From: Leptolyngbya sp. Heron Island J
Lineage (GTDB): Bacteria; Cyanobacteriota; Cyanobacteriia; Phormidesmidales; Phormidesmidaceae
Length of the DNA: 38,230 bases
Assembly (NCBI RefSeq): GCF_000482245.1
Contig: NZ_AWNH01000056.1
Location: 1 to 38,230, forward strand
Direction: 5' to 3'
Position numbers and translations under genes: made by a program
Notes under the pieces: model-generated
What the model was told of the DNA's origin: nothing
The model's database searches: none
Seen by the model: only the letters and a program-made list of their open reading frames with translations
Shown here: positions 22,384-31,819 of the stretch, piece by piece
How positions within the stretch are numbered: position 1 is the first letter of the stretch
Layout: each line of letters starts with the position of its first letter

Positions 22384-24741
22384 GTGAAGATCCTCCTAGT
22401 TGAAGACGATGCCATTTTAGTAGAAGCGCTGGTTAGGGCCTTAACGACGGAGCGCTACACCGTCGATGTGGCTACTGATGGAGAGATGGGTTGGGAGCTG
22501 GCGTCTGCATCTGTCTACGATGTGATCTTGCTGGATGTCATGTTGCCAAAGCTGGATGGCATTAGTCTCTGCCGCAGGTTGCGATCGCACGGCAGCCAAA
22601 CCGCAATTCTGTTACTGACAGCCCAGGACAATAGCAATAGCAAAGTCGTTGGTCTGGATGCCGGAGCCGACGACTACATGACTAAGCCCTTTAATCTGGC
22701 TGAGCTACTAGCCAGAATTCGGGCGCTACAGCGGCGGGAGTCAGTCACCCTACAGCCGGTGCTCACCTGGGAAGCCCTATCATTAGATCCCAGTACCCGT
22801 GAGGTCACCTGTGACGGTAAACCGATTTATCTGCGTCCACGGGAATATGACCTGCTAGAACTGTTTTTACGCAATCCCCAGAGAGTCTTTAGCCGCAGTG
22901 CCATTCTCGACCATCTTTGGTCCTTTGACGAATCCCCTGGGGAAGAAACGATTACGGCCCACATTAAAGGTCTGCGGCAGCACCTCAAAGCCGCCGGTGT
23001 CCCCCATGATCCAATTGAAACGGTCTACGGCATTGGCTATCGGCTGCATGCCGAAACCCTAACTCCGACCCCAGAACAAACGAATACGGCAACCGCTGCT
23101 ATTTGGGAACGTGCCAAACAACGGTTGAGTGAGCGGATTGAGGTGATTGAAAAAGCCACCACCGCTGGTGTCACGGATACCCTGGCCGACGATCTACGTC
23201 AGCAGGCGGAGCAGGAAGCCCATAAGCTAGCCGGTTCTCTGGGCATGTTCAATCTGGATCATGGCTCCAAACTGGCCCATAAAGCCGAGCAAGCATTTCA
23301 AAACTGGCCAGAACTGCTTGACCATGAACGCACCCAGCTAGCCGATGTGATTGGTCAACTGCGGCAAACGGTGCAAAGCGCTGTGCAGGGTGAGACTCCC
23401 ACCCTGTTTTATCCCAAGACAGTCGGGCGGGCTGCATTTATGCCCCATACGGCCTGTTTGCTAGTGGTCAGCACCGATGAGGACTTTCAGGCTGGGTGTG
23501 CGTCAGCGCTGACCACCGTCGCTAGGGATTGGACCCTGCAGCTGCAAAGCGATCCAATCGCGGCTTGTCGGCTATTGAGCCAGCAGCAGCCAGATGTCGT
23601 GCTGTTAGATCTGACTGGAGTTCCCGATGGGGAAACCGTCTGTCTGACGACCGATATGGTCACCTTTTTAACCGAATTGCAGGCCTTGGCTCCGCCTGTG
23701 CCTGTGCTGTTACGCACCGATCATGATAGTTTGCTAGACCGGGTAAAGGCATCGCGGTTGGGATGTCGGGGCTTTGTGCCATCTAATGCTACAGCGGCGG
23801 TGGTGGTTGAAACTGTGATTGATCTATGGATGCGATCGCACGCCGATGCCGCCAAGGTATTGGTGGTCGATGACGATGCCCAGATTCTAGAAGCCATGGG
23901 ACAGCTGTTAAAACCTTGGGGGCTCAAAGTCTATACCTTGGTAGATCCACGGCTGTTTTGGGACATTCTCAACGAGGTCCAGCCCGATGTTTTGGTGCTC
24001 GATATAGAAATGCCCTATGTGGACGGTCTGGCTCTTTGTCAGGTAGTTCGCAGCGACTTACGCTGGAGCCATTTGCCGATTTTGTTTCTCACCGCCCACA
24101 CCGATGCCACCACCAAGCACCGGGTGTTTGCCATCGGTGCTGATGATTATGTCTCAAAACCCATTGTGGGTCCCGAACTGGCTACCCGCATTCTCAATCG
24201 ACTAGAACGCTCACAGCTAGCCCAATCCCAGATAGAAATAGACCCTTTGACCCGGCTGGCCACTCGTCGTCACGCGATCCAGGCTCTGACCCAGACCCTG
24301 GCGCTAGCCCATCAACAGCGACAGCCGGTCTGTATCGCCATGGTGACCGTTGATGGGCTAGACCCTATTAACCAGCACTATGGCTATGATGCGGGGGACA
24401 AGATCCTGGTCCATTTTGCCTATCTACTCCATCAAACCTTTGTCGGTCATGATGTCGTAGGACGCTGGGGCGGTCGGTTGTTTATTGTGGCCATGTACGG
24501 CCTGAACATTGAGGATGGCAAACGTCGTTTAAGGAATCTTCGTAAACGCCAGGTACCCCTACCGGCAGGGATCAGCCAAAAACAACGTCCAACCATGCAC
24601 GCTGGCTTTGCCACCTATCCCCCAAACCCATCATTACTAGAGTGGCCAGCAGCAGACTGGTCAGCCCTGGTCACCAAAGCTATACAGCAGCTGGCCCAGG
24701 CTAGTCCACCGTTTATTGCCTTCAACAATCAGAAAAACTAG
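22384..24741 (+). CDS. Multi-domain response regulator: REC-wHTH-Hpt-REC-REC-degenerate GGDEF
   Basis: Start chosen at GTG 22384, six nt after GGGGAG; a TTG at 22378 would touch it. About 785 residues. Domains: REC1 1-115 (D51, K101); OmpR-type winged helix about 125-222 (LRPREYDLLELFLRNPQRVF, ETVYGIGYRLH); Hpt about 240-335 with H280 in EAHKLAGSLGMF; REC2 about 355-480, with D409 (VVLLDLTG) but no conserved Lys (GFVPSN), so probably impaired; REC3 about 488-605, intact (D540, K592); GGDEF-like about 615-770 with GGRLF at 696-700 in place of GG(D/E)EF. It thus combines DNA binding, a phosphotransfer His and several receivers, a relay hub. The stop overlaps the ribosome-binding site of the kinase gene, so the two are cotranslated. 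Confidence 0.9.
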   Translation: MKILLVEDDAILVEALVRALTTERYTVDVATDGEMGWELASASVYDVILLDVMLPKLDGISLCRRLRSHGSQTAILLLTAQDNSNSKVVGLDAGADDYMTKPFNLAELLARIRALQRRESVTLQPVLTWEALSLDPSTREVTCDGKPIYLRPREYDLLELFLRNPQRVFSRSAILDHLWSFDESPGEETITAHIKGLRQHLKAAGVPHDPIETVYGIGYRLHAETLTPTPEQTNTATAAIWERAKQRLSERIEVIEKATTAGVTDTLADDLRQQAEQEAHKLAGSLGMFNLDHGSKLAHKAEQAFQNWPELLDHERTQLADVIGQLRQTVQSAVQGETPTLFYPKTVGRAAFMPHTACLLVVSTDEDFQAGCASALTTVARDWTLQLQSDPIAACRLLSQQQPDVVLLDLTGVPDGETVCLTTDMVTFLTELQALAPPVPVLLRTDHDSLLDRVKASRLGCRGFVPSNATAAVVVETVIDLWMRSHADAAKVLVVDDDAQILEAMGQLLKPWGLKVYTLVDPRLFWDILNEVQPDVLVLDIEMPYVDGLALCQVVRSDLRWSHLPILFLTAHTDATTKHRVFAIGADDYVSKPIVGPELATRILNRLERSQLAQSQIEIDPLTRLATRRHAIQALTQTLALAHQQRQPVCIAMVTVDGLDPINQHYGYDAGDKILVHFAYLLHQTFVGHDVVGRWGGRLFIVAMYGLNIEDGKRRLRNLRKRQVPLPAGISQKQRPTMHAGFATYPPNPSLLEWPAADWSALVTKAIQQLAQASPPFIAFNNQKN

Positions 24742-24751
24742 GAAGAGATCC

Positions 24752-27700
24752 ATGGGGCTGTCATTGAGATTATCCCAACCCTGGCAAGCCAAATGGCTAC
24801 CAGTCGCCGTAGGAACCAGTATTGTCGCCATCACGCTAGGCCTGTGGCAGTCTCTTAAGATTCAGGAACAGACGCGGATTCACCGTCAGATTGACTTTGC
24901 CACCATTAGCATTGGCCGAGAAGTTTATTCCCAGGCTAATAACCGGGTGCAGGCCCTGGTGCGCATGTCACAACAATGGGCCGCCCAAGGCAGACCCTCA
25001 CAACAAAACTGGACCATTGATGCCGAGAGTTTACTATACGATTACCCTGGCTATCACGCCTTTGAGTGGATTGACCCCACATTGGAGAGGCGTTGGATCG
25101 TGTCCATTGCCGATGATGAAGCCATCCAAGACTTGAATGTAGCCGCTGAGTTTCGGCGCAAAGATGCCCTAGAATCAGCCAAACAAAATCGTACCGTCAG
25201 TCTTTCCCCAACGGTGGCACTAAACCAGAATGAAACCCAAATGCTGGTGTATGCGCCCATTTTTCTGACCTTGGACCAGTCCTTTGATGGCTTTATTTTG
25301 GGTGTATTTCGCGTACAGCATCTGCTTGATACCATTTTGAATCAACAGGTAGCCCCCGACTATGGGATCACAATCCGCGAACAGGGAACTGAGATCTACC
25401 GACGAGGGCCTGTTGGCACAACCGCAAACAATCTCAAAACCCGCTGGAGTCAGCATACCGAAATCAATTTACACAACATGGTGTGGGAACTGGAAGTATG
25501 GCCGACACCAGCCCTCCTAGCTCAGGAACAATCCCCCTTGCCTGCAGTGGTGCTGATTAGCGGGCTACTCATGGCCGGGTTATCCACCTGGGTAGTCTGG
25601 CTGACCCAAACCTGGCAACAGCAGTCTAGCCAGCTGATGACCGAAACCAGCGAACGACAGCGAGCGGAACAAGATTTAGAACGGTTTTTTAATCTGTCGG
25701 TTGATTTGTTATGTATTGCCGGTACTGACGGCTACTTTAAACGAATTAACCCTGCGTTTGAAACCACCCTGGGCCATTCAACAGAGATACTGCTGTCCCA
25801 ACCCTTTCTAGATTTTGTTCATCCGGACGACCAGGCAGCAACACTGGCTGAAATTGAGACCCTTGCCACTGGTCAGCCGACCCTGAACTTTGAAAATCGC
25901 TATCGGTGCCACGATGGTACCTACCGCTGGCTGAGTTGGGCCGCATTTCACATCGCGCAGTCGGGGTTGCTCTATGCCATTGCTCGGGATATTAGCGATC
26001 GCAAAGCCACTGAGGAAAACCTGAGACAGTTTAGTGCCAATCTAAAACATTTGCACCGGATTAACACCACACATTATGAGAACTTTGATCACCTATTTAC
26101 CGACTGTTTAGAAACCGGCTGTCAAATTCTCGGTTTAGAAACCGGTATCATTAGCCAAATTACGGGTCAAACCTATACCATCCGTTCAGTCCATTCAACC
26201 TTAACCTCCCTGGCTGCCGACCAATCCTTCGCCCTGGCCAATACCTACTGCGCTGCCGTGGTTCAGAAGCACCAAACCGTCACCTACAAACATGTGGGCA
26301 GTCTTGCCACCATGAAAGGCCACCCGGTTTATCAAAGCCTGCATCTGGAGAGCTATCTAGGCACCCCCATTTGGGTCAATGGAGAGATTTATGGCACCCT
26401 AAATTTTTCCTCTACCCAGATTCGCGACCAAAATTTTTCTTGCCATGAGCAAGAGATTATTGAACTAATGGCCCAGAGCCTTGGTCGATTTCTGGCCGCC
26501 GATCTTGCTCAGCAGCAGCAACAATCTGTCGAAGCAGCGCTGCGAGAGAGCGAGGCCCGGTTTCGTACCGTGGCCAACAGCGCCCCCGTGCTGTTATGGA
26601 TGACAGACGCCAACAAACGGTATACCTTCTTGAATCAAACCTGGCTTACCTTTACCGGTCGTAGCCTGGAGCACGAGCGAGGTAACGGCTGGGACGAAGG
26701 GATTCATCCCGACGATCGCGATCGCTGTTTAGCTACCTACGCTAATGCGTTTGACACCCGCCGCATGTTTGAAATGGAGTATCGTCTGCGACGGCATGAC
26801 GGTCAATATCGCTGGCTATTAACCCGTGGCATTCCACGTTTTAGCCCCGATGGTAGCTTTGCCGGCTATATTGGCACTTGCATTGACATTAGCGATCGTC
26901 ACGACGTGGAAAAACTCAAAGATGAGTTTATTTCTGTTGTTAACCATGAGCTGCGCACCCCATTAACCTCGATTTTGGGGTCCCTCGATCTGCTCGCCAG
27001 CGGTGTTTTGAATAGTAAACCTGAAAAGGGGCAGCGAATGCTTCAAATTGCTGCCAATAATGCCGATCGATTGGTGCGGCTAATCAACGACATGCTAGAC
27101 ATTGAACGGATCGAATCCGGCAAAATGACCCTTAACAAACAAGTGTGTGATGGGGCCGAGCTGATGTCCACCGCTGTTGACGAAATTCGGAGTCTGGCCA
27201 CCCAGGCCGATATCCAGCTATCAGTGACTCCCCTGCCAGTACGAGTCTGGGCCGACCCCGACCGGATTCTCCAGGTATTTACCAATCTGCTTAGCAATGC
27301 CATTAAGTTCTCGTCACCAGGAGATACCGTAGAACTAACAGCCACCATCGAAGCTGGCCAGGCAACTGCTGACAGCACCAACGAACGTCTGGCAGTCTCT
27401 ACTCAGCAGGTAAGATTTCAGGTCAAAGACCAGGGGCGCGGCATTCCTGCCGATAAGCTCAAAACCATTTTTGATCGGTTTCAACAGGTGGATGCCTCTG
27501 ACTCACGCAAACGCGGTGGTACCGGCTTAGGCCTGGCGGTTTGCCGCAGCATTGTCCATCACCATGGCGGCAGCATCTGGGTTAAGAGTATCCTCGACCA
27601 GGGCAGCACGTTCTTTTTTAGCCTGCCGGTGTTACCATCACCGACACCGCTGCCCGCCTGCAAACAGGAACAGCCCCTGGTGCTAGTGTGTGATGACGAT

Positions 27701-28417
27701 CCGTCGGTACAGACAGTAATTGCCACGATGCTAGAACATCAACAGTATCGAGTGATGACGGTCAGTTCTGGTCAGGCCGCTGTGGCCCAGGCAGCGGCGC
27801 AACGACCCCAGGTGATTTTGCTAAATTTGCTGATGCCGGGGATGTCTGGCTGGGAAACATTGGCAGCGCTAAAGGCGCGATCGCAAACTCGAAATATCCC
27901 CGTTATCATCCTCAGCGGACTCAGCCCTGAAGAAGGAGCCCACCTATCAGCTGAGATCAGCGACTGGATTGTCAAACCGCCAGACGAAGCCATTTTATTT
28001 AGAGCCTTACAACAGGCCCTAGCCCCATTACCCCAAGACATTCGCGTATTGATTGTAGAAGACGATCTCGACCTGGCGCAGGTATTAATCGCCATGTTTG
28101 AGCGCCATGGCATTACCCCCCACCATGCCGCTACTGGACAGGCAGGCATTCACCTCAGCCAACAGGTTATGCCCGACCTACTGGTGCTAGATCTAGCCCT
28201 GCCCGAGAGTAATGGCTTTGCCGTCGTCGATTGGCTGCGACAACATAACCAGCTCTGTCGGGTTCCCCTGGTAATCTACACAGCTAAAGATTTAGATGAC
28301 GCTGAACGACAACAGCTGCGGCTGGGGCAAACTCTATTTTTGACCAAGGGGCGTGTATCGCCAGACGAATTTGAAAAACAAGTCATGGGATTAATTGAAC
28401 GAGTCACCTCGCTATGA
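24752..28417 (+). CDS. CHASE-PAS-GAF-PAS hybrid histidine kinase with two receivers
   Basis: Start at ATG 24752 after AGGAAGAG, 1221 residues. Order: TM1 about 16-34; CHASE sensor outside the membrane about 48-200 (FEWIDP, RRKDALESA, APIF); TM2 about 263-285; PAS about 308-420 ending ARDISDRK; GAF about 436-582; PAS about 598-718 ending CIDISDRH; HisKA with H732 in SVVNHELRTPL; HATPase with N849, DQGRGIP (893-899) and GGTGLGLAV (922-930). REC-A about 975-1092 has N1025 where the phospho-acceptor Asp belongs (VILLNLLMPG), with K1075 kept. REC-B about 1097-1218 has D1147 and K1199. The GAF lacks an obvious bilin Cys motif. It should sense an external ligand plus internal cues and feed the flanking regulators. 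Confidence 0.95.
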   Translation: MGLSLRLSQPWQAKWLPVAVGTSIVAITLGLWQSLKIQEQTRIHRQIDFATISIGREVYSQANNRVQALVRMSQQWAAQGRPSQQNWTIDAESLLYDYPGYHAFEWIDPTLERRWIVSIADDEAIQDLNVAAEFRRKDALESAKQNRTVSLSPTVALNQNETQMLVYAPIFLTLDQSFDGFILGVFRVQHLLDTILNQQVAPDYGITIREQGTEIYRRGPVGTTANNLKTRWSQHTEINLHNMVWELEVWPTPALLAQEQSPLPAVVLISGLLMAGLSTWVVWLTQTWQQQSSQLMTETSERQRAEQDLERFFNLSVDLLCIAGTDGYFKRINPAFETTLGHSTEILLSQPFLDFVHPDDQAATLAEIETLATGQPTLNFENRYRCHDGTYRWLSWAAFHIAQSGLLYAIARDISDRKATEENLRQFSANLKHLHRINTTHYENFDHLFTDCLETGCQILGLETGIISQITGQTYTIRSVHSTLTSLAADQSFALANTYCAAVVQKHQTVTYKHVGSLATMKGHPVYQSLHLESYLGTPIWVNGEIYGTLNFSSTQIRDQNFSCHEQEIIELMAQSLGRFLAADLAQQQQQSVEAALRESEARFRTVANSAPVLLWMTDANKRYTFLNQTWLTFTGRSLEHERGNGWDEGIHPDDRDRCLATYANAFDTRRMFEMEYRLRRHDGQYRWLLTRGIPRFSPDGSFAGYIGTCIDISDRHDVEKLKDEFISVVNHELRTPLTSILGSLDLLASGVLNSKPEKGQRMLQIAANNADRLVRLINDMLDIERIESGKMTLNKQVCDGAELMSTAVDEIRSLATQADIQLSVTPLPVRVWADPDRILQVFTNLLSNAIKFSSPGDTVELTATIEAGQATADSTNERLAVSTQQVRFQVKDQGRGIPADKLKTIFDRFQQVDASDSRKRGGTGLGLAVCRSIVHHHGGSIWVKSILDQGSTFFFSLPVLPSPTPLPACKQEQPLVLVCDDDPSVQTVIATMLEHQQYRVMTVSSGQAAVAQAAAQRPQVILLNLLMPGMSGWETLAALKARSQTRNIPVIILSGLSPEEGAHLSAEISDWIVKPPDEAILFRALQQALAPLPQDIRVLIVEDDLDLAQVLIAMFERHGITPHHAATGQAGIHLSQQVMPDLLVLDLALPESNGFAVVDWLRQHNQLCRVPLVIYTAKDLDDAERQQLRLGQTLFLTKGRVSPDEFEKQVMGLIERVTSL

Positions 28418-28782
28418 AGCATATTCTGATTATTGACGACGAAGACGACATTCGTGATGTGGCCCAGGTAGCGCTTGAAACTGTTGGTGGATGGCAGGTG
28501 TCAACGGCTAGCAGTGGTCAAGCAGGGCTAACCTATATGCAGACGACGTTACCAGATGCTGTTTTGCTCGATGTGATGATGCCTGATATGGATGGCATCG
28601 AAGTCTTTAAGCACATGCAAGCTAATGCCAACACCCAGGCAATTCCTGTGATTTTGATGACGGCAAAAACCCAAACCAGCGACCAACAACGTTTCTTTGA
28701 TCTGGGGGTGACAGCGATTATTACCAAACCTTTTAAGGCGATGTTGCTGGCCGATCAAATTGCTGAAATCCTTAATTGGTAA
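28414..28782 (+). CDS. CheY-like response regulator, third gene of the phosphorelay operon
   Basis: A 122-residue single receiver. Pocket D8-D9, phospho-acceptor D53 in AVLLDVMMPDMDG, switch T in LMTAKTQ and K in ITKPFK are all present. Its ATG overlaps the TGA of the hybrid kinase (ATGA), a classic translational coupling, so it is made in step with the kinase and is its most likely direct target. Having no output domain, it probably carries phosphate between the kinase and the Hpt of the large regulator. The 175 nt after it show no gene. Confidence 0.95.
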   Translation: MKHILIIDDEDDIRDVAQVALETVGGWQVSTASSGQAGLTYMQTTLPDAVLLDVMMPDMDGIEVFKHMQANANTQAIPVILMTAKTQTSDQQRFFDLGVTAIITKPFKAMLLADQIAEILNW

Positions 28783-28957
28783 GCAGGATGGTATTGTACT
28801 GCCTACCCTATGCTCAATGCGGCCAGAGTCATTTCAGAACTTTTTCATTTTTAGGATTTAGGCTTTGCAGTATGGTGACTTATAGGTCGCTATGCTCTAC
28901 AGCCCTATCGAGAGACACATCACGATCTCCGGTTCTAAAATTCAGTAGGTTTTAACA

Positions 28958-29557
28958 ATGTCGATTCAACACAACGACTTATCAAGACTGTTACCCCATA
29001 ATGAGCGTGGGCGAACTGCTATTTTCATCGATGGTTCCCATGTCTTTTATGCGGCCTTACAACTTGATATTGAGTTGGACTACAGCCAGCTGTTGTCTGC
29101 ACTAACAAAAGATGCTCAGCTGCTGCGAGCATTTTTCTACACGGGGGTTGACAGCACTAATGAAAAACAGCAAGGCTTTTTGCTATGGATGCGTCGCAAC
29201 GGCTATCGAGTTGTTACTAAAGAGCTGTTGCCGATGCCGGATGGCTCTAAGAAAGTTAACTTAGATGTGGAAATGACCGTTGATATGCTCACCCTGGCTC
29301 CCCATTATGATACGGCAGTGGTGGTTAGCGGCAATGGCAACCTGGCCTATGCAATTGATGCAGTGAGCAAACAAGGGGTACGGGTTGAAGTCGCTGGTCT
29401 CAAGTCCATGACTAGCGATAGCCTGATTAATGTAGCGGATACCTATCTGGATCTAGCCACCCTGCGTACAGACATCCAGAAAACCCATCATAAAAAGCTG
29501 CCTAAAACCTCTGAAGACCAGTATATCTATCGCCCATTGACGGCTAGAGTGTTATAA
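28958..29557 (+). CDS. LabA-like NYN-domain protein with altered SGDGD motif
   Basis: A 199-residue protein of the NYN (PIN-like, DUF88) family, closest in style to cyanobacterial LabA, which works in circadian output. The domain covers about 18-168. D25 in AIFIDGSHVF and the acidic pair D103/D109 (NLDVEMTVDM) are kept. The second motif, normally SGDGD(F/L), is SGNGNLAYA here, with N126 and N128 replacing Asp. This probably weakens or abolishes metal binding and nuclease activity and favours a binding role. The conserved end GLKSMTSDSLINVADTYLDL matches the LabA group. It stands alone with its own promoter region; its 3' end overlaps pta by 6 nt (convergent). Confidence 0.88.
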   Translation: MSIQHNDLSRLLPHNERGRTAIFIDGSHVFYAALQLDIELDYSQLLSALTKDAQLLRAFFYTGVDSTNEKQQGFLLWMRRNGYRVVTKELLPMPDGSKKVNLDVEMTVDMLTLAPHYDTAVVVSGNGNLAYAIDAVSKQGVRVEVAGLKSMTSDSLINVADTYLDLATLRTDIQKTHHKKLPKTSEDQYIYRPLTARVL

Positions 29558-31660
29558 ATTTGTCTGTGCTTGGATAGCGGTAATTACCACCGTATTCACA
29601 ATGTCATCAACAGAGCAGCCTCGGCTAAGATCATTGACGGGTTTTTTCAAGCCCTGAAGAATGGGGCCAATGGCAATGGCTCCAGTTTCTCGTTGCACAG
29701 CTTTGTAGGTATTGTTGCCAGTATTCAAATCTGGAAAGATGAGAACGGTGGCTCGTCCGGCTATGGTGGACTGTGGAAGCTTGTGGGCGGCGACCTCTGG
29801 ATCAACGGCAGCATCGTATTGAATTGGGCCTTCCAGTAGGAGAGTGGGCCGACGCTTACGGGCCAGGTGGGCCGCCTGACGTACTTTCTCGACGTCTTCT
29901 CCTGTGGCTGAATCCCCAGAAGAATAGGAAAGCAGCGCCACACGGGGTTCAATGCCAAAGGACTGGGCGGTATCTGCTGAGGCGATCGCAATTTCTGCCA
30001 GCTCAGCAGCATCAGGGTTTGTATTCACTGCACAGTCACCATAGACCCGCACGTGGTCACCCAGATACATTAAAAACACCGACGAGACCAGGGCCACCCC
30101 TGGTTTAGCCTTAATCAGCTGCAGAGGTGGCCGAATCGTATGCTGAGTTGTGTGGGCTGCCCCAGAAACCATGCCATCCGCGTCGCCCTGGTAGACCATC
30201 ATGGTGCCGTAGTAGGCGGCATCAAGCATGTAGTCATGGGCAATATCGAGGGTGCCTCCCTTGTGTTTTCTAAGGTGGTAGAAGGTGCGGGCATAGTCTT
30301 CTAAATGGGGACTCTCGGCTGGATTGATGATAGTGAGGTCATCTAGATCCAGGGGAATGGCGTATTGTTTAATCCGCTGTTCAATCTGGTCTCGTTTGCC
30401 CAGGAGAGTGAGGTGAACAATTTTTTGCGATCTCAACACGGCGGCTGCCCGCAGAATGCGCGGATCACTACTCTCCGGCAAGACAATATGCTGGGGATTG
30501 GCCTTAGTCTGCTGCACGAGATTATAGGTAAACATGCGCGGCGTTAGCTCCTGGCGCTGCTCTAGGCTAATTTGTGCTTCCAGGCGAGCTAAATCGACAT
30601 ATTGTTCAAAGGCATGGATACTCAGTCTAATTCTTTCGGAGTCATCAGGCTTGAGGGTAATATGCATCTCTTTGATTTGAGATGCGGTGGTGTAAGTGTC
30701 GGTAGGTACCGAGAGAATCGGTGGCGGTTGGGGTGAGCCTTCAATTAACTTTGCGATCGCAGGTTCGGGCTTTAATCCTGTCGATAGCAGAATACCGGCC
30801 AGGTTGGGATAGTTGCTGGACTGATGAGCCTGGAGCATGCCTACAATCACATCGCCGCGATCGCCAGGGGTAATAACTAGACTATCTTTTTTGAGCCAGG
30901 TAAGGGCATGTTGCATTTGCATCGCGGCCACCAAGAAATGGACAGCCAATCGACCCAGAAGATTTTGACCATAGAGGACTTCTGCCTGCAGTTGTTGGAC
31001 AATATCCTGTATCCGGGGGCTAATCAGCCTGGGTTCATAGGGAATCACAGCTGAGACATAGCCGGTATGGTTACTTTTTAGAGCAATTTCCAACGCTTCC
31101 ACATGGTCGGGAGCTGCTTTGTTGAGGATAATTCCGGCAATGGGGCAGTGGTGATTGCGATAGGTATCGACGGCAATTTGGATCGGACGAATGGCGTCGA
31201 CCACAGTTCTGTTATCGGCATTGCCCAGGATTAAGATGGGGCAGCCCAAACTTTTGGCAATTTCTTGGTTGAGGTTAAATTCAAAGGCGGCACCTTTGCC
31301 GAGATAGTCTGAACCTTCACAAAGGATAAAGTCGCTACGCTGCTCCAGAGCCTTGAATTTGTCGATAATAATGGCAATGGCCTGGTTGATTTGGTGCTGA
31401 CCGAGGAGATCATTGACCTGGTGAGATCTCAAGCCAAAGGATTCCTCATAGGTCTGCTGCAGACCAAAGTGCTGCAGGATGAGCTCAATATCTTCATCTG
31501 GCTGAAAGCCATGGCCATCTGACACAGCTTCCGTCTGAATCACCGGTCGAAAAAAGCTAACTTTTGGAGTGCGTCTCAGGATGAAATTAATCATCCCCAG
31601 CGCCACCAGAGCTTTTCCGCTACCAGCCTCAGTAGTGCTGATATAAAGCGAGTTTCCCAT
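29552..31660 (-). CDS. pta: Phosphate acetyltransferase
   Basis: Interconverts acetyl-CoA plus phosphate with acetyl phosphate, for acetate fermentation or uptake; acetyl phosphate can also feed response regulators. The 702-residue length is that of the long class. Domains: BioD-like P-loop part about 1-230 (STTEAGSGKALVALGM with GSGK), DRTGG domain about 235-345 (TPGDRGDVIVGMLQAHQ), and catalytic PTA_PTB domain about 375-700 (VLPESSDPRILRAAAVL, DGMVSGAAHTT, VALLSYSSGDSA, LEGPIQYDAAVD, FPDLNTGNNTYKAVQR). All are well conserved. ackA is not adjacent. No copy of the paired TTCCTCA element is seen in the short upstream gap. Confidence 0.96.
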   Translation of the reverse strand: MGNSLYISTTEAGSGKALVALGMINFILRRTPKVSFFRPVIQTEAVSDGHGFQPDEDIELILQHFGLQQTYEESFGLRSHQVNDLLGQHQINQAIAIIIDKFKALEQRSDFILCEGSDYLGKGAAFEFNLNQEIAKSLGCPILILGNADNRTVVDAIRPIQIAVDTYRNHHCPIAGIILNKAAPDHVEALEIALKSNHTGYVSAVIPYEPRLISPRIQDIVQQLQAEVLYGQNLLGRLAVHFLVAAMQMQHALTWLKKDSLVITPGDRGDVIVGMLQAHQSSNYPNLAGILLSTGLKPEPAIAKLIEGSPQPPPILSVPTDTYTTASQIKEMHITLKPDDSERIRLSIHAFEQYVDLARLEAQISLEQRQELTPRMFTYNLVQQTKANPQHIVLPESSDPRILRAAAVLRSQKIVHLTLLGKRDQIEQRIKQYAIPLDLDDLTIINPAESPHLEDYARTFYHLRKHKGGTLDIAHDYMLDAAYYGTMMVYQGDADGMVSGAAHTTQHTIRPPLQLIKAKPGVALVSSVFLMYLGDHVRVYGDCAVNTNPDAAELAEIAIASADTAQSFGIEPRVALLSYSSGDSATGEDVEKVRQAAHLARKRRPTLLLEGPIQYDAAVDPEVAAHKLPQSTIAGRATVLIFPDLNTGNNTYKAVQRETGAIAIGPILQGLKKPVNDLSRGCSVDDIVNTVVITAIQAQTNL

Positions 31661-31819
31661 CTGTGATTCCCTAATTAGCTTAGATTGTAGGCAACTATCT
31701 CGATAAAAAGCAATGACCTGGAGAAACTTATGGGAGCTCTAATTTTGTGGCAGCTTTAGAGCTATTCTCCAAATCGTTCTTGAATTATTTTTACCGCCCT
31801 AGCTAACTCATACAGCACT

